A DNA stretch of 64,000 nucleotides from Vibrio panuliri (GTDB taxonomy: Bacteria; Pseudomonadota; Gammaproteobacteria; Enterobacterales; Vibrionaceae): assembly GCF_009938205.1 (NCBI RefSeq), contig NZ_AP019654.1:186001-250000 (forward strand), given 5' to 3'. Positions 29,496 to 39,886 of the stretch are shown here, piece by piece (positions within the stretch are counted from its first letter, which is position 1; each line of letters begins with the position of its first letter). The notes beneath the pieces were generated by a model. The model was given only the letters and a program-made list of their open reading frames with translations, had not been told where the DNA came from and made no database searches. The translations under genes and the position numbers were made by a program.

Positions 29496-29590
29496 TTCTC
29501 GTTGTCCTTTCAAAAAGCCGTTAACTCTGTTTATTGTACATCTTCTGTTTGTCACAACATCTATTTTATTGTTAATGGCAATATTTCCGT

Positions 29591-29622
29591 TCCCTTGAAT
29601 TCTCTCTTGCCTATCCTCATAT
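29591..29622 (+). promoter_or_regulatory. Sigma-32-like heat-shock promoter for hslVU
   Basis: TCCCTTGAA (29591-29599) carries the CTTGAA -35 core, and CCTCATAT (29615-29622) resembles the CCCCATnT -10 element, with a 15-bp spacer. It ends 42 bp before the hslV start, and hslVU is a known heat-shock operon. Confidence 0.75.
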
Positions 29623-29663
29623 ATCTATTTAGAAGCAAATTTAAAAAATAAGAGGCTCTACTC

Positions 29664-30221
29664 GTGACTACCATTGTATCTGTACGTCGAAATAACAAAG
29701 TTGTCATCGCGGGTGACGGACAAGTATCACTAGGCAATACTGTAATGAAAGGTAATGCTCGCAAAGTGCGTCGTTTATACAACGGCAAAGTATTGGCGGG
29801 TTTTGCTGGTGGTACTGCTGATGCGTTTACTCTATTTGAGCGTTTTGAAAGTAAGCTACAAATGCATCAAGGTCACCTGACCAAAGCGGCGGTAGAGCTA
29901 GCCAAAGATTGGCGTAGTGATCGCGCATTACGTAAACTCGAAGCCTTACTTGCTGTTGCTGATGAAACCGCATCACTTATCATCACGGGTAACGGCGATG
30001 TAGTACAACCCGAGCATGACTTGATTGCGATTGGTTCAGGTGGCAACTTTGCACAAGCAGCAGCCACTGCACTGCTCGAAAATACTGAGTTGGATGCACG
30101 TGAAATCGCGGAAAAGGCACTGACTATTGCCGGTGATATCTGTGTGTTCACCAACCATCATCACACTATTGAAGAACTAGAAATTCCAGCGGCACTAAGT
30201 GCTGAGCAAAACGAAAAATAG
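29664..30221 (+). CDS. hslV: ATP-dependent protease subunit HslV (ClpQ)
   Basis: A 185-residue proteasome-beta-like threonine protease. The start is GTG, giving MTTIVSVRR; removal of Met leaves the N-terminal nucleophile Thr, which fixes the start. [20 protein letters not shown] and the [12 protein letters not shown] segment are typical. HslV dodecamers work with HslU ATPase rings. The two genes form an operon with a 25-bp gap. The C-terminus is a few residues longer than in E. coli (176). Confidence 0.96.
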   Translation: MTTIVSVRRNNKVVIAGDGQVSLGNTVMKGNARKVRRLYNGKVLAGFAGGTADAFTLFERFESKLQMHQGHLTKAAVELAKDWRSDRALRKLEALLAVADETASLIITGNGDVVQPEHDLIAIGSGGNFAQAAATALLENTELDAREIAEKALTIAGDICVFTNHHHTIEELEIPAALSAEQNEK

Positions 30222-30246
30222 TGTCGAAAAATAAAGGAATTTGATT

Positions 30247-31581
30247 ATGTCTGAAATGACTCCTCGTGAAATTGTTCATGAACTGAACCGCCACATCATT
30301 GGTCAAGATAAAGCAAAGCGCTCAGTGGCGATTGCACTGCGCAACCGCTGGCGTCGTATGCAGCTTGAAGAAAGTTTGCGTGCAGAAGTGACGCCCAAAA
30401 ACATTTTGATGATTGGTCCTACGGGTGTGGGTAAAACCGAAATTGCCCGCCGTCTTGCTAAGTTAGCCAATGCGCCATTTATTAAAGTGGAAGCGACTAA
30501 GTTCACGGAAGTGGGTTATGTGGGTAAGGAAGTGGAAACCATCATTCGCGATCTTACGGATGTTTCCATTAAGATGACTCACCAACAAGCGATGGAAAAA
30601 GTAACCTTCCGTGCCGAAGAGCAAGCCGAAGAGCGTGTACTTGATGCACTGTTACCACCAGCACGTGATGCGTGGGGGCAAAATCAGCAGCAAGAAGAGA
30701 GCAGCTCGAATACCCGCCAAATTTTCCGTAAAAAATTGCGTGAAGGTCAGCTTGACGATAAAGAAATTGAAATCGATGTAGCAGCACCACAAATGGGTGT
30801 GGAGATCATGGCGCCTCCTGGTATGGAAGAGATGACCAACCAACTGCAAAGCATGTTCTCTAATCTTGCAGGTGATACCAAGAAAAAACGTAAGCTGAAA
30901 ATCAAAGATGCTTTAAAAGCACTGACGGAAGAAGAAGCTGCGAAACTGGTTAATCAGGAAGAGCTAAAAGAGCAGGCGATCTATAACGTCGAAAACCATG
31001 GTATCGTCTTTATCGATGAAATCGATAAGATCTGTAAACGTGGTGAAAGCTCTGGTCCTGATGTGTCACGAGAAGGTGTACAGCGTGACTTGCTGCCTCT
31101 GATTGAAGGTAGCACGGTATCCACCAAGCACGGAATGGTTAAAACTGACCATATTCTCTTTATTACGTCGGGCGCTTTCCAGGTTGCCAAGCCATCAGAT
31201 CTAATTCCTGAACTGCAAGGTCGCCTACCGATTCGCGTTGAGCTTGAAGCCCTTTCAAGCCATGACTTCAAACGTATTCTTACCGAACCAAAAGCGTCAC
31301 TAACCGAGCAGTATATTGCGCTGATGAAGACCGAAGAAGTGGATATTGAGTTTACTGAAGATGGTATTGTGCAAATCGCAGAAGCCGCTTGGACAGTTAA
31401 CGAAACCACTGAAAATATTGGTGCCCGTCGCCTACATACAGTGATGGAGCGTTTGATGGATGAGATTTCATTTGAAGCAACCGATAAGTCGGGCAGCAAG
31501 ATGGTCATTGACGCGGCCTACGTGAAAGAACGTTTAGGTGAGTTTGTTGAAGATGAAGATCTAAGCCGTTTTATCCTTTAA
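30247..31581 (+). CDS. hslU: ATP-dependent protease ATPase subunit HslU (ClpY)
   Basis: A 444-residue AAA+ unfoldase. The start at ATG 30247 ([14 protein letters not shown]) follows an AAAGGAA ribosome site; a TTG two codons earlier is less likely. Walker A is GPTGVGKT (57-64), the pore-loop GYVGKE follows, the intermediate domain spans about 110-240, and Walker B is VFIDEIDKI. Second gene of hslVU. Length equals that of E. coli HslU (443). A terminator lies about 70 bp downstream. Confidence 0.97.
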   Translation: MSEMTPREIVHELNRHIIGQDKAKRSVAIALRNRWRRMQLEESLRAEVTPKNILMIGPTGVGKTEIARRLAKLANAPFIKVEATKFTEVGYVGKEVETIIRDLTDVSIKMTHQQAMEKVTFRAEEQAEERVLDALLPPARDAWGQNQQQEESSSNTRQIFRKKLREGQLDDKEIEIDVAAPQMGVEIMAPPGMEEMTNQLQSMFSNLAGDTKKKRKLKIKDALKALTEEEAAKLVNQEELKEQAIYNVENHGIVFIDEIDKICKRGESSGPDVSREGVQRDLLPLIEGSTVSTKHGMVKTDHILFITSGAFQVAKPSDLIPELQGRLPIRVELEALSSHDFKRILTEPKASLTEQYIALMKTEEVDIEFTEDGIVQIAEAAWTVNETTENIGARRLHTVMERLMDEISFEATDKSGSKMVIDAAYVKERLGEFVEDEDLSRFIL

Positions 31582-31649
31582 TCTTTGCTGAATGAAGCTG
31601 TAGTGCTTGTGGCCCAGTTGGCTATTAAGTGCTAGATTCAATGTATATC

Positions 31650-31678
31650 GCCCCGCCATTTGGTGGGGCTTTTTACTT
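31650..31678 (+). terminator. Terminator after hslVU
   Basis: GCCCCGCC / GGTGGGGC (one G-T pair) around ATTT is followed by five T residues. Confidence 0.8.
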
Positions 31679-31969
31679 TTAGCTGATAGGGAAGCTAACT
31701 CTTCGTCTTTTGTTAGCGTGAGGAGTTGGTGTGATAAATAACCGGTCATTTCTCGTTTTAAAATGCATCCACACCCATAAAAAACATCAAAATCCGCATA
31801 GCCGCCACAGCCGAGATGATATTTTTTATACAAATATTTAACTCAGAGAAACTGACCGCATATTAAGGGCTTATGTAGCAAACTATAAGTAATTTAAAGG
31901 CTTAGTTAGAACAAGTGATAAGCAGTTGGTGTGCAATTTAATAAAAGTATCTGTATGATACGTCGCCTT

Positions 31970-31985
31970 TGTGATCGTTCTCACG
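31970..31985. promoter_or_regulatory. Candidate CRP site upstream of the BCCT transporter gene
   Basis: TGTGA-N6-TCACG compares with the CRP consensus TGTGA-N6-TCACA (9 of 10 core bases). It is about 66 bp before the start codon. No -10/-35 pair could be fixed with confidence, so activation versus repression is open. Confidence 0.5.
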
Positions 31986-32050
31986 CTCTGGATGAGTTGT
32001 GAGGGAAATACGCCTAACCCGATAATACGGGCCAATAAAAGCGAGACTCC

Positions 32051-33664
32051 ATGTCTAAAGGCACTTTGGCGGCAGGACTTTCCTGCGTTTCTGAAGGTGA
32101 GTATTCATCTTCATCATTTACTCAAACGAGTAAACCTTCTATCCGCTCCCAGTTGGAGCTGTCTAATCCCGTGCTATGGTTAAGTGGCACTTTTCTCTCT
32201 ATTTTTGTACTGCTTGCGATTGTGGATACAGAGCTTTTGACGACGATGGTCAATACGGGCTTTCATTATGCAACGCGGTGGTTTGGTGGCTACTGGCAAA
32301 TCCTTCTGTTTGCCAATTTTGTGATTGGTTTGTTTATCGCACTTGGTCAAACTGGCTATGTACGTTTGGGCGGATTAGCGAAACCTGAGATGGAAACGTC
32401 GAAATGGTTATCGATAGTCCTTTGCACACTGCTCGCGGGAGGCGGTGTATTTTGGGCCGCAGCTGAGCCGATTGCCCATTTTGTCTCTGCTCCTCCATTT
32501 TATAGCAGCAACGATAGTTCGATTGGTTTACGCGACGCCGCCATCAATGCATTGTCACAGTCTTTTCTCCACTGGGGTTTCTTAGCGTGGGCGATTCTTG
32601 GCTGTCTATCATCAATAGTATTAATGCACTTGCATTATGACAGAGGGCTACCTCTTAAACCTCGTACGTTGCTTTACCCTGTATTTGGTCAACGAGCTAT
32701 TTATGGCTGGCTTGGTGACACCATTGATGCGCTGAGTATTATTGCGGTCGCCGCGGGCACGATTGGACCGATAGGTTTTTTAGGTTTGCAGATCAGTTAT
32801 GCACTAAATGCATTGTTTGGTTTGCCTGATCAATTTGAAACACAAACTTTAGTGGTTGTGTTAGCAATGGCTTGCTACACCTTATCGGCACTGAGTGGTC
32901 TGAGTCGAGGTATTCAACTGGTAAGTCGTTACAATATTCTGCTGTCATTGGCGTTGGTGGTGTTCATTCTTTTTGCCGGTCCAACGAGCTTTATTGTCGA
33001 TGGTTATATCCAAGGGGTAGGGCGCATGGTCGACAACTTTGTACCAATGGCGTTGTATCGTGGCGATACTGGATGGCTGAGTTGGTGGACGGTATTTTTC
33101 TGGGGATGGTTTATCGGCTACGCTCCAATGATGGCGATCTTTATCGCTCGTATTTCTCGTGGTCGAACCGTTCGTCAGTTGATTCTGGCGATCAGCATTG
33201 CCGCGCCACTGATTACCTGTTTTTGGTTTAGCATTGTTGGTGGCAGTGGCTTAGCGTTTGAGTTGACGAACCCTGGCAGTATTCAAGCGGGGTTTGAAGG
33301 ATTCAACTTACCAGGTGCGCTGTTGGCAATTACTCAGCAATTACCTTTCCCTATGCTGATCTCGATCTTGTTCTTGATATTAACCACGACATTTATTGTC
33401 ACGACTGGTGACTCGATGACTTACACAATCAGTGTGGTGATGACAGGTAACAGCCAACCCAACGCACTGATACGTGCATTTTGGGGCTTGGTGATGGGAA
33501 CCGTGGCGATCGTATTGATCTCGATGGGGGATGGTGGCATCTCGGCGTTGCAATCTTTTATCGTGATTACGGCTGTCCCGACCTCGTTTATTATTCTACC
33601 GTCATTGTGGAATGCGCCAAAGATTGCTCAGCAAATGGCGAGAGAACAAGGGCTGCTTTCGTAG
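32051..33664 (+). CDS. BCCT family betaine/carnitine/choline-type transporter
   Basis: A 537-residue integral membrane protein with about 12 hydrophobic segments. The family signature appears as WGWFIGYAPMMAIFIARIS followed by RGRTVRQ; the first position pattern is W-G-W-F-I-G-Y-A-P rather than the usual W-x-W-W-x-x-W-x-P, so the substrate-box tryptophans are reduced. About 45 hydrophilic residues precede the first helix. BCCT carriers import quaternary ammonium compatible solutes by sodium or proton symport, or exchange them. The altered signature means the substrate may differ from glycine betaine. It stands alone between two terminators. Confidence 0.88.
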   Translation: MSKGTLAAGLSCVSEGEYSSSSFTQTSKPSIRSQLELSNPVLWLSGTFLSIFVLLAIVDTELLTTMVNTGFHYATRWFGGYWQILLFANFVIGLFIALGQTGYVRLGGLAKPEMETSKWLSIVLCTLLAGGGVFWAAAEPIAHFVSAPPFYSSNDSSIGLRDAAINALSQSFLHWGFLAWAILGCLSSIVLMHLHYDRGLPLKPRTLLYPVFGQRAIYGWLGDTIDALSIIAVAAGTIGPIGFLGLQISYALNALFGLPDQFETQTLVVVLAMACYTLSALSGLSRGIQLVSRYNILLSLALVVFILFAGPTSFIVDGYIQGVGRMVDNFVPMALYRGDTGWLSWWTVFFWGWFIGYAPMMAIFIARISRGRTVRQLILAISIAAPLITCFWFSIVGGSGLAFELTNPGSIQAGFEGFNLPGALLAITQQLPFPMLISILFLILTTTFIVTTGDSMTYTISVVMTGNSQPNALIRAFWGLVMGTVAIVLISMGDGGISALQSFIVITAVPTSFIILPSLWNAPKIAQQMAREQGLLS

Positions 33665-33681
33665 CGTTGTTGACCCGATAC

Positions 33682-33711
33682 AAAAATCCCCCAATTAATG
33701 GGGGATTTTTT
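33682..33711. terminator. Bidirectional terminator between BCCT gene and frdD
   Basis: AAAAATCCCC / GGGGATTTTT hairpin between convergent genes, with T tracts on both strands. Confidence 0.9.
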
Positions 33712-33734
33712 CGTTTAAGCTTGCGGGTATCAGG

Positions 33735-34112
33735 TTAGATCATAAAGATAAAGATCACTGATAGTGCTGAAATAAGACCAGCAAACGCATAGCACGCAAC
33801 TTTACCTACCACACCTGCGTGGATTTTTAGATCGTGCATACCGTGGTGCAAGCGGTGCATCGCATGCCACATCGGTAGTGCCAGTGTGCCGATAATAAAT
33901 AGAGCACCAATAATACTGGTCGCGAACTCTGCCACACGTTCGTAACTTAGTGCTTCAGCATCAATGATACCAAGTGGAGCAAGGATACCGAGCACCAATA
34001 CTGTGATTGGGGTGATCATCGCAAACCACGTACCACCAGCACCAAATAGACTCCACCAAATTGGCTCATCAGAACGAGCTGGAGCGCGGTCAACTTTATA
34101 GTTTGGTTTCAT
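33735..34112 (-). CDS. frdD: Fumarate reductase membrane anchor subunit D
   Basis: A 125-residue membrane protein with three hydrophobic helices that, with FrdC, anchors FrdAB and binds menaquinol. It starts [20 protein letters not shown] and contains [19 protein letters not shown], which is typical of FrdD. Last gene of frdABCD; it begins 12 bp after frdC. E. coli FrdD is 119 residues. Confidence 0.94.
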   Translation of the reverse strand: MKPNYKVDRAPARSDEPIWWSLFGAGGTWFAMITPITVLVLGILAPLGIIDAEALSYERVAEFATSIIGALFIIGTLALPMWHAMHRLHHGMHDLKIHAGVVGKVACYAFAGLISALSVIFIFMI

Positions 34113-34124
34113 AACTTCGGCTCC

Positions 34125-34508
34125 TTAAACGATGATCAGCACAACAAGAGAAATAAATGCAACTGCTGCCCATTGACCAAGCACAATCAGCTTTTTATCC
34201 AGTAATTTGCCTTTGATACGGATTGGCATCACTTGTGGCATCATGCTGAAGAAAGTTTGTGCATGCAGCAGACTGCCAGCTAGCGCAACGATGTTGATCG
34301 CCACGACGATAGGGTTAGCCATAAAGTCTAGCCAACCTTGCCAAGCTTCAGGCCCTTTCACCAATGCACCTAAACCAAAGGTTAGGAACAGCGTGAACAA
34401 GATTAATGGCAGTACCGTCGCTTCACGTAGCATGTAGAAACGGTAGAAAGGGCTACTTTGCCACCAAGTACGTTTCATCTCACGTACATAAGGTTTACGG
34501 TTACTCAT
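34125..34508 (-). CDS. frdC: Fumarate reductase membrane anchor subunit C
   Basis: A 127-residue three-helix membrane anchor starting MSNRKPYVREMKRTWWQSSP, with the conserved FYRFYMLREATVLPL segment whose charged residues line the quinol site. It works with FrdD to hold the catalytic FrdAB part at the cytoplasmic face. It starts 1 bp after frdB ends. E. coli FrdC is 131 residues. Confidence 0.94.
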   Translation of the reverse strand: MSNRKPYVREMKRTWWQSSPFYRFYMLREATVLPLILFTLFLTFGLGALVKGPEAWQGWLDFMANPIVVAINIVALAGSLLHAQTFFSMMPQVMPIRIKGKLLDKKLIVLGQWAAVAFISLVVLIIV

Positions 34509-34509
34509 A

Positions 34510-35268
34510 TTAAGCTCCCTCTTTCACTGGTTTGCCATCTGGCTTAAGCATCGCAATGACAAAGTCCATTGAAGACTCAACTTTGCCTTGGTTTACTGCC
34601 GCTGCTGGGTCAACGTTCTTCGGACAAACTTCTGAACAGTAACCAACAAAGGTACAGCCCCAAGCGCCGTTTTGACCGTTGATCAGCGCCATACGTTCTG
34701 ATTTGCCATTATCACGGCTATCGAGGTTGTAGCGGTGGGCTAGCGTTAGTGCCGCAGGGCCAATAAACTCAGGATTTAGACCAAATTGCGGACACGCTGC
34801 GTAACACAGGCCACAGTTGATACAGCCAGCAAACTGCTTGTATTTCGCCATTTGCTCTGGGGTTTGTAGGTTAGTACCATCTTCCGGCGTACGGTCGTTA
34901 CCGATAATGTAAGGTTTGATGGCTTCCAAGCGTTCGATAAATGGCGTCATATCCACAATCAGATCTTTTTCGATTGGGAAGTTAGCGAGCGGTTCAATCT
35001 TAACGCCATCAACGTAATCACGCAGGAAACTCTTACAAGCGAGTTTCGGTACGCCGTTAACCATGATGCCACAAGAGCCACAAATCGCCATACGACAAGA
35101 CCAACGGTAAGTCAGGTCTTTATCTAGGTGATCTTTTACATAGCCCAGCGCATCGAGTACCGACATGGTTTCATCAAATGGTACTTCAAAGGTTTGGAAG
35201 TAAGGCTCAGCGTCTTTTTCTGGGTCATAACGCAGGATGTCTATTTTTTGAATGCGATTTGCTGACAT
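34510..35268 (-). CDS. frdB: Fumarate reductase iron-sulfur subunit
   Basis: A 252-residue electron-transfer subunit that carries three Fe-S clusters between quinol and the FrdA flavin. The 2Fe-2S ligands are C58, C63, C66 and C78. Cysteines for the 4Fe-4S and 3Fe-4S clusters are C149, C152, C155, C159, C205, C211 and C215. Eleven cysteines at this spacing fit fumarate reductase and succinate dehydrogenase; the frdABCD order and two small anchors decide for Frd. Its start overlaps the frdA stop by one base. Confidence 0.96.
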   Translation of the reverse strand: MSANRIQKIDILRYDPEKDAEPYFQTFEVPFDETMSVLDALGYVKDHLDKDLTYRWSCRMAICGSCGIMVNGVPKLACKSFLRDYVDGVKIEPLANFPIEKDLIVDMTPFIERLEAIKPYIIGNDRTPEDGTNLQTPEQMAKYKQFAGCINCGLCYAACPQFGLNPEFIGPAALTLAHRYNLDSRDNGKSERMALINGQNGAWGCTFVGYCSEVCPKNVDPAAAVNQGKVESSMDFVIAMLKPDGKPVKEGA

Positions 35269-37085
35269 TATGCTTGCTCCTCTGCGCTTTGTTCTTCGCT
35301 TTTAGCTTTCTCTTCTGCTGCTGCTTTTTCTGCCGCTTCGCCGTACAAGCGCGCTTTTGGCTGTGACTTAGTAATCGTTACATTGCTGTAGTCGATACTT
35401 GGTGCCGCATCAGTTTGGTAGAAAGCCAGAGTATGCTTGAGGAAGTTGACGTCATCACGCTCGGTGCAACCATCGTCAAGACGTTGGTGAGCTCCGCGAG
35501 ACTCTTTACGCAGAATCGCTGAGTGAACCATCGCTTCTGCCACTTCAAGCCCGTAGCCCACTTCAATCGCATACAGTAAGTCAGTATTGAATACTTTACC
35601 TTTGTCTTTAATGCCGATTTTTTTGTAGCGCGCTTTCAGTTCAGTGATTTTTTCAATCGTTGCCTGCATCAGGTCTTCTTGACGGTAGATACCACAACCC
35701 GCTTCCATGGTATGACCCATTTCAGTGCGGATATCTGCCCAGTTTTCATCGCCTTCTTGGTTCATCAATTCGGCAATGCGTTCTTCGACCGCTTTTACTT
35801 GTGTCGCGATAGACTCTTCATTCCAGCCTTTAAACTCTGCTGCGCGTTGTACGGCATGTTCACCAGCAACGCGGCCAAATACCACAAACTCTGCCAGTGA
35901 ATTTGAACCTAGGCGGTTAGCGCCATGGAGACCAACGGAAGCACATTCACCCACGGCAAATAGGCCTTTAATGCGCGTTTCACATTGACCGTTAGTTTCG
36001 ATACCGCCCATGGTGTAGTGTACGGTTGGACGAATAGGAATTGGCTCTTTGGCTGGGTCGACGTTAACGTAAGCTTTGGCTAACTCACAAATAAACGGTA
36101 GACGCTCTTGTAAGTACTCTTCGCCAAGGTGGCGGAGATCAAGGTGTACCACGTCTCCTAGAGGGTGCTTAATGGTGTTGCCTTTTTGTTGCTCGTGCCA
36201 GAATGCTTGTGAAACTTTGTCACGTGGACCCAGTTCCATGTACTTGTTCTTTGGTTGACCGACCGGAGTTTCTGGCCCCATACCGTAATCTTGCAGGTAG
36301 CGGTAGCCATTTTTGTTGACAATAATACCGCCTTCACCACGACAACCTTCGGTCATCAAAATACCTGTGCCAGGCAGACCTGTTGGGTGGTATTGAACAA
36401 ACTCCATATCACGCAGTGGTACACCGTGGCGATATGCCATCGCCATACCGTCACCCGTTACGATACCGCCGTTGGTATTACAGTGGTAAACGCGTCCAGC
36501 ACCACCTGTCGCCAGTACGACAGACTTCGCTTTAATCGTAACCAGTTCACCTTCTGCCATATGAATCGCAACCAAGCCTTGCACTTCACCCTCGTCAACC
36601 AATAGGTCAACCACAAAGTATTCGTCAAAACGTTTGATGTTTTGGTACTTCATTGAGGTCTGGAAAAGAGTATGTAGCATGTGGAAGCCAGTTTTGTCGG
36701 CTGCAAACCAAGTGCGTTCAACCTTCATACCACCAAAGCGGCGAACATTGACTTCACCATTATCTTTGCGGCTCCAAGGGCAGCCCCATTGCTCCATTTG
36801 GATCATTTCGCGCGTAGCATTCTCGACGAAATATTCCACCACATCCTGTTCACATAGCCAATCACCACCACCAACGGTGTCGTTGAAGTGATTGTCTAGG
36901 CTATCTTCATCCTTGATAACTGCCGCTGAGCCACCCTCTGCCGCGACCGTGTGAGAACGCATAGGGTAAACTTTTGAAATCAGGGCGACTTCCAAGTCAG
37001 GGTTAGCTTCTGCCGCTGCAATAGCAGTACGAAGACCAGCGCCGCCAGCGCCGATGACTGCGATATCTGTGATGATAGTTTGCAC
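35268..37085 (-). CDS. frdA: Fumarate reductase flavoprotein subunit
   Basis: A 605-residue FAD enzyme that reduces fumarate to succinate in anaerobic respiration. The dinucleotide fold is [20 protein letters not shown] (about 8-27). The covalent-FAD histidine lies in SHTVAAEGG (about 44-52), and the active-site arginine region is [19 protein letters not shown]. Its C-terminus is rich in A, E and K. First gene of frdABCD on the minus strand, with an AGGATAACT ribosome site. It lies next to epmA, as in E. coli. Expected to be induced without oxygen by FNR, but I did not find a clear FNR site upstream. Confidence 0.97.
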   Translation of the reverse strand: MQTIITDIAVIGAGGAGLRTAIAAAEANPDLEVALISKVYPMRSHTVAAEGGSAAVIKDEDSLDNHFNDTVGGGDWLCEQDVVEYFVENATREMIQMEQWGCPWSRKDNGEVNVRRFGGMKVERTWFAADKTGFHMLHTLFQTSMKYQNIKRFDEYFVVDLLVDEGEVQGLVAIHMAEGELVTIKAKSVVLATGGAGRVYHCNTNGGIVTGDGMAMAYRHGVPLRDMEFVQYHPTGLPGTGILMTEGCRGEGGIIVNKNGYRYLQDYGMGPETPVGQPKNKYMELGPRDKVSQAFWHEQQKGNTIKHPLGDVVHLDLRHLGEEYLQERLPFICELAKAYVNVDPAKEPIPIRPTVHYTMGGIETNGQCETRIKGLFAVGECASVGLHGANRLGSNSLAEFVVFGRVAGEHAVQRAAEFKGWNEESIATQVKAVEERIAELMNQEGDENWADIRTEMGHTMEAGCGIYRQEDLMQATIEKITELKARYKKIGIKDKGKVFNTDLLYAIEVGYGLEVAEAMVHSAILRKESRGAHQRLDDGCTERDDVNFLKHTLAFYQTDAAPSIDYSNVTITKSQPKARLYGEAAEKAAAEEKAKSEEQSAEEQA

Positions 37086-37631
37086 AGTTATCCTCCAGTG
37101 TGTAAGTGCAGCCGACCTGCTCCGCTTAAATTGACAGTGGTGATGACAAGCTCAAGTAAACCTCATTACATAGTAAGTCTATGAGCAGAGATTTCGCTCG
37201 TTTGTTGCCTACCAGTCATTCCAAGTTGATTCGGTATTAAGCCGCTTTGTTATAGTAAGAGAGTATGTGCAGTTGGTTACTTTCTAGCTTATTAAGAACG
37301 TGCTACACATGACCCAAAAGTGTTATTAAGCAGTGTAAAAGAGGGATAGGGGCTAAAAATTGATTTGATCCGGCTTTTATTCCGGAAATGAACTCAAGGG
37401 CATACAATTTATAGGATATGTGAGGCTTATCACGGCACTTAATGGCGCAGGAAACGTGCGAGTTTGCCGAGTGTTACAAGGCGGTAACGGGGAGTTTGTC
37501 GTGCTGCTAGCTATGGTTTATCAAGGCGTTAGTGAAATGCTGTGGGTGGGCTTGGTGAGCAACACTTGCCAAAGGCAATAAAAGTGATATGTTCGCCGAC
37601 GACAAATTGGTTTGATAGACAAGGTAGCAAA
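37086..37631. other. frdA-epmA divergent intergenic region
   Basis: A 546-bp gap with the promoters of two divergent units. It holds a good CRP-like site at 37420. I looked for a symmetrical FNR box (TTGAT-N4-ATCAA) and saw only overlapping half-sites near 37360 that do not align. No small gene is supported. Confidence 0.45.
37420..37435. promoter_or_regulatory. Candidate CRP site in the frdA-epmA gap
   Basis: TGTGA-N6-TCACG, 9 of 10 core bases of the CRP consensus. It is about 197 bp before epmA and 335 bp before frdA, so the target is not decided by distance. Confidence 0.5.
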
Positions 37632-38597
37632 ATGAGTTGGCAGCCAACGGCATCAATAGCACTGCTTAAACAACGTGCTGAGGTAATCAGCACTATTCGT
37701 GGATTCTTCTCTGCGCGCAATGTGTTGGAAGTAGACACGCCTGCAATGAGTCACGCAACGGTAACGGACATTCATCTTCATACCTTCCAAACGGATTTCG
37801 TCGGACCAGGTTATGCGCAAGGAAGTAAGCTGTTTTTAATGACCAGTCCAGAGTTCCATATGAAACGTCTACTGGCAGCAGGGAGTGGTTGCATTTATCA
37901 AATCAACAAAGCGTTTCGTAATGAAGAAAATGGCCGCTTCCACAATCCAGAGTTCACTATGTTGGAGTGGTACCGCGTAGGCTTTGACCATCATAAATTG
38001 ATGGATGAAATGGATGACTTGCTGCAACTTGTGCTCAAGGTTGGACAGGCCGAGCGTATGACCTATCAGCAGGCGTTTATGCGAGTATTAGGCGTGTGCC
38101 CACTTGAGGGGTCGATGCAAGAGCTTAAGCTTACCGCGGCTAAGTTAGGGTTAAGTGATATCGCCGAACCAGAGCAAGACCGCGATACTTTACTGCAGCT
38201 ACTGTTTAGCGTGGGCGTAGAAGCGAAAATCGGCCAACAGGTGCCTGCGTTTGTTTATGATTTTCCGGCGAGCCAAGCAGCCCTTGCCAAGATTAACCCA
38301 AATGATGCACGCGTTGCAGATCGCTTTGAGGTTTATTTTAAAGGAATTGAGTTGGCAAATGGTTTCCATGAGTTGGATAACCCAACTGAGCAATTGAGTC
38401 GCTTTGAGCAAGATAATGCCAAACGTACGGAGATGGGGCTGTCTCCTCAGCCGATAGATTTCCATTTGATTGAGGCATTAAAGTCTGGGTTACCAGAATG
38501 TGCTGGTGTCGCACTGGGTGTGGATCGCTTAATCATGTTAGCGCTTGATTGCGAGCATATTGATCAAGTGACTGCGTTTCCGTTTCCAAACGCTTAA
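37632..38597 (+). CDS. epmA: Elongation factor P--(R)-beta-lysine ligase
   Basis: A 321-residue class II lysyl-tRNA synthetase-like enzyme (formerly GenX/PoxA/YjeA) that attaches (R)-beta-lysine to EF-P to help translation of polyproline. It lacks the tRNA anticodon-binding domain. The start at ATG 37632 ([16 protein letters not shown]) matches the family; an in-frame start 90 bp upstream does not. Class II motif 2 is [19 protein letters not shown], and motif 3 is [14 protein letters not shown]. The neighbour frdABCD is divergent, as in E. coli. Confidence 0.95.
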   Translation: MSWQPTASIALLKQRAEVISTIRGFFSARNVLEVDTPAMSHATVTDIHLHTFQTDFVGPGYAQGSKLFLMTSPEFHMKRLLAAGSGCIYQINKAFRNEENGRFHNPEFTMLEWYRVGFDHHKLMDEMDDLLQLVLKVGQAERMTYQQAFMRVLGVCPLEGSMQELKLTAAKLGLSDIAEPEQDRDTLLQLLFSVGVEAKIGQQVPAFVYDFPASQAALAKINPNDARVADRFEVYFKGIELANGFHELDNPTEQLSRFEQDNAKRTEMGLSPQPIDFHLIEALKSGLPECAGVALGVDRLIMLALDCEHIDQVTAFPFPNA

Positions 38598-38705
38598 TGC
38601 GGAATAAAATATTGCAGTAAAGCGTGGTAGTGATCTCCGATTCTTTCTGTTCGGTACTCGCCTAGAGCAGGCAACCCCGCTATACTCCCAATCTGAATTT
38701 GAAAC

Positions 38706-38730
38706 TGGGGCGACCGATTTTGCCCCTCTT
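38706..38730 (+). terminator. Possible terminator after epmA
   Basis: GGGGC / GCCCC around a ten-base loop, followed by TCTTATTT. It is a weak hairpin about 110 bp past epmA and just before yibN. Confidence 0.4.
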
Positions 38731-38751
38731 ATTTATACAAGAGCACAGGAT

Positions 38752-39186
38752 ATGCAAGAGTACATCGCGTTTTTCCAAGAGAATATGATTCTGTCTGTGG
38801 TTTGGGTTGGCCTTTTGGTTGCGCTTATCATGAATATCGTAAAAACATCAACTGCAGCATACAAAGAGATCACTGCCAGTGATACAACACACAAGATCAA
38901 TCGTGAAAATGGCGTGGTAATCGATATCCGAACCAAAGATGAGTTCAAAAAAGGTCATATTACCGAAGCACTTCACGTTTTACCGTCGGATATCAAAGCT
39001 GGTAACTTCGGTAGCCTTGAAAATCGCAAAGCAGACCCAATTATTGTGGTATGTAAAACAGGTCAAACCGCGCAAGAGAGTGCTAACCTGCTAGCGAAAG
39101 CAGGCTTTGAGCAAGTGTTCGTTCTTAAGAACGGTCTAATCACTTGGAGCGAAGCAAACCTGCCGCTAGTTCGCGGTAAAAAGTGA
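38752..39186 (+). CDS. yibN: Rhodanese-domain membrane protein YibN
   Basis: A 144-residue protein with an N-terminal membrane helix (about 13-30) and a rhodanese-like domain. The active-site loop is CKTGQTAQES with C101 as the sulfur-accepting residue. The domain would face the cytoplasm. Named after E. coli yibN by architecture and by the order yibN-secB-gpsA-cysE. Substrate and physiological partner are unknown; sulfur transfer or protein-quality roles at the membrane are possible. Unlike E. coli there is no grxC between it and secB. Confidence 0.88.
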   Translation: MQEYIAFFQENMILSVVWVGLLVALIMNIVKTSTAAYKEITASDTTHKINRENGVVIDIRTKDEFKKGHITEALHVLPSDIKAGNFGSLENRKADPIIVVCKTGQTAQESANLLAKAGFEQVFVLKNGLITWSEANLPLVRGKK

Positions 39187-39333
39187 TCATTGCAAGCGAC
39201 GCTGACCAATTAATCAGCGTTTGAGCAAGAGAGATGTGAACACTGACACGAATTTGAGCGTGTGATTAGAGTGAAATCCATCTCTCCGTTAGTCTCAAGC
39301 AGTATCTGAAATTAAGGAATAAAGGATTCAACA

Positions 39334-39801
39334 ATGGCTGAAGCAGCACCACAAGAAGCGCAAAACTTCGTTATTCAACGCATCTTCCTAAAAGATGTTT
39401 CATTTGAAGCGCCAAACTCACCAGAAATGTTCCAAAAAGAATGGAACCCAGAAGTGAAGCTGGATCTGGATACTCAAAGCCGCGAACTAGGCGAAGGTGT
39501 TTACGAAGTGGTTCTTCGTCTGACGACGACAGTGAAAAATGCAGAAGAGACTGCATTCCTATGTGAAGTACAGCAAGGTGGTATCTTTACTGCTGAGAAC
39601 ATGGAAGCAGGCCAGCTTGCACACTGTCTAGGTGCTTTCTGTCCGAACATCCTGTTCCCTTATGCACGTGAAACGATTTCTAGCCTAGTTATGAAAGGTA
39701 CTTTCCCGCAGCTAAACCTTGCACCAGTTAACTTTGACGCTCTGTTTATGAACTACCTACAACAGCAAGCGCAGCAAGGCGAAGGTCAAGCGGAAGCATA
39801 A
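39334..39801 (+). CDS. secB: Protein-export chaperone SecB
   Basis: A 155-residue tetrameric chaperone that keeps preproteins unfolded and delivers them to SecA. It begins [21 protein letters not shown], then the conserved [19 protein letters not shown] and, later, the [17 protein letters not shown] segment. The Q- and E-rich C-terminus is typical. AAGGAATAAAGG gives a strong ribosome site. Length equals E. coli SecB (155). A hairpin follows, then gpsA and cysE. Confidence 0.97.
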   Translation: MAEAAPQEAQNFVIQRIFLKDVSFEAPNSPEMFQKEWNPEVKLDLDTQSRELGEGVYEVVLRLTTTVKNAEETAFLCEVQQGGIFTAENMEAGQLAHCLGAFCPNILFPYARETISSLVMKGTFPQLNLAPVNFDALFMNYLQQQAQQGEGQAEA

Positions 39802-39837
39802 TTAACGTTTTTTGTTAATTGGCAAGATAGCAATTAA

Positions 39838-39886
39838 AATGCACAAGGCATCGAGTTAACAGCATGCATTGTGCATTTTTTGTTTT
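39838..39886 (+). terminator. Terminator after secB
   Basis: AATGCACAA / TTGTGCATT around a 25-base loop that can fold further (GCAT/ATGC), followed by six T residues. Confidence 0.7.

Larger units (their letters stand above)
31582..32050. other. hslU-BCCT transporter intergenic region
   Basis: A 469-bp gap with the hslVU terminator near 31650 and a candidate CRP site at 31970. An open frame on the minus strand covers the terminator and looks spurious. The rest is AT-rich and I see nothing else in it. Confidence 0.4.

Noticed and set aside
30981..31508. Long open frame on the minus strand within hslU
   Set aside because: Antisense shadow of a highly conserved gene with no recognisable protein features.
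31561..31833. 90-residue frame on the minus strand after hslU
   Set aside because: It reads through the hslVU terminator hairpin and overlaps the hslU end; it looks like chance.
36255..36605. Open frame on the plus strand opposite frdA
   Set aside because: It lies wholly inside the conserved FrdA coding region and has no homology that I recognise.
37360..37376. TTGAT-like half-sites as a possible FNR box for frd
   Set aside because: The halves overlap and do not give the 4-bp spacing of a symmetrical FNR site.
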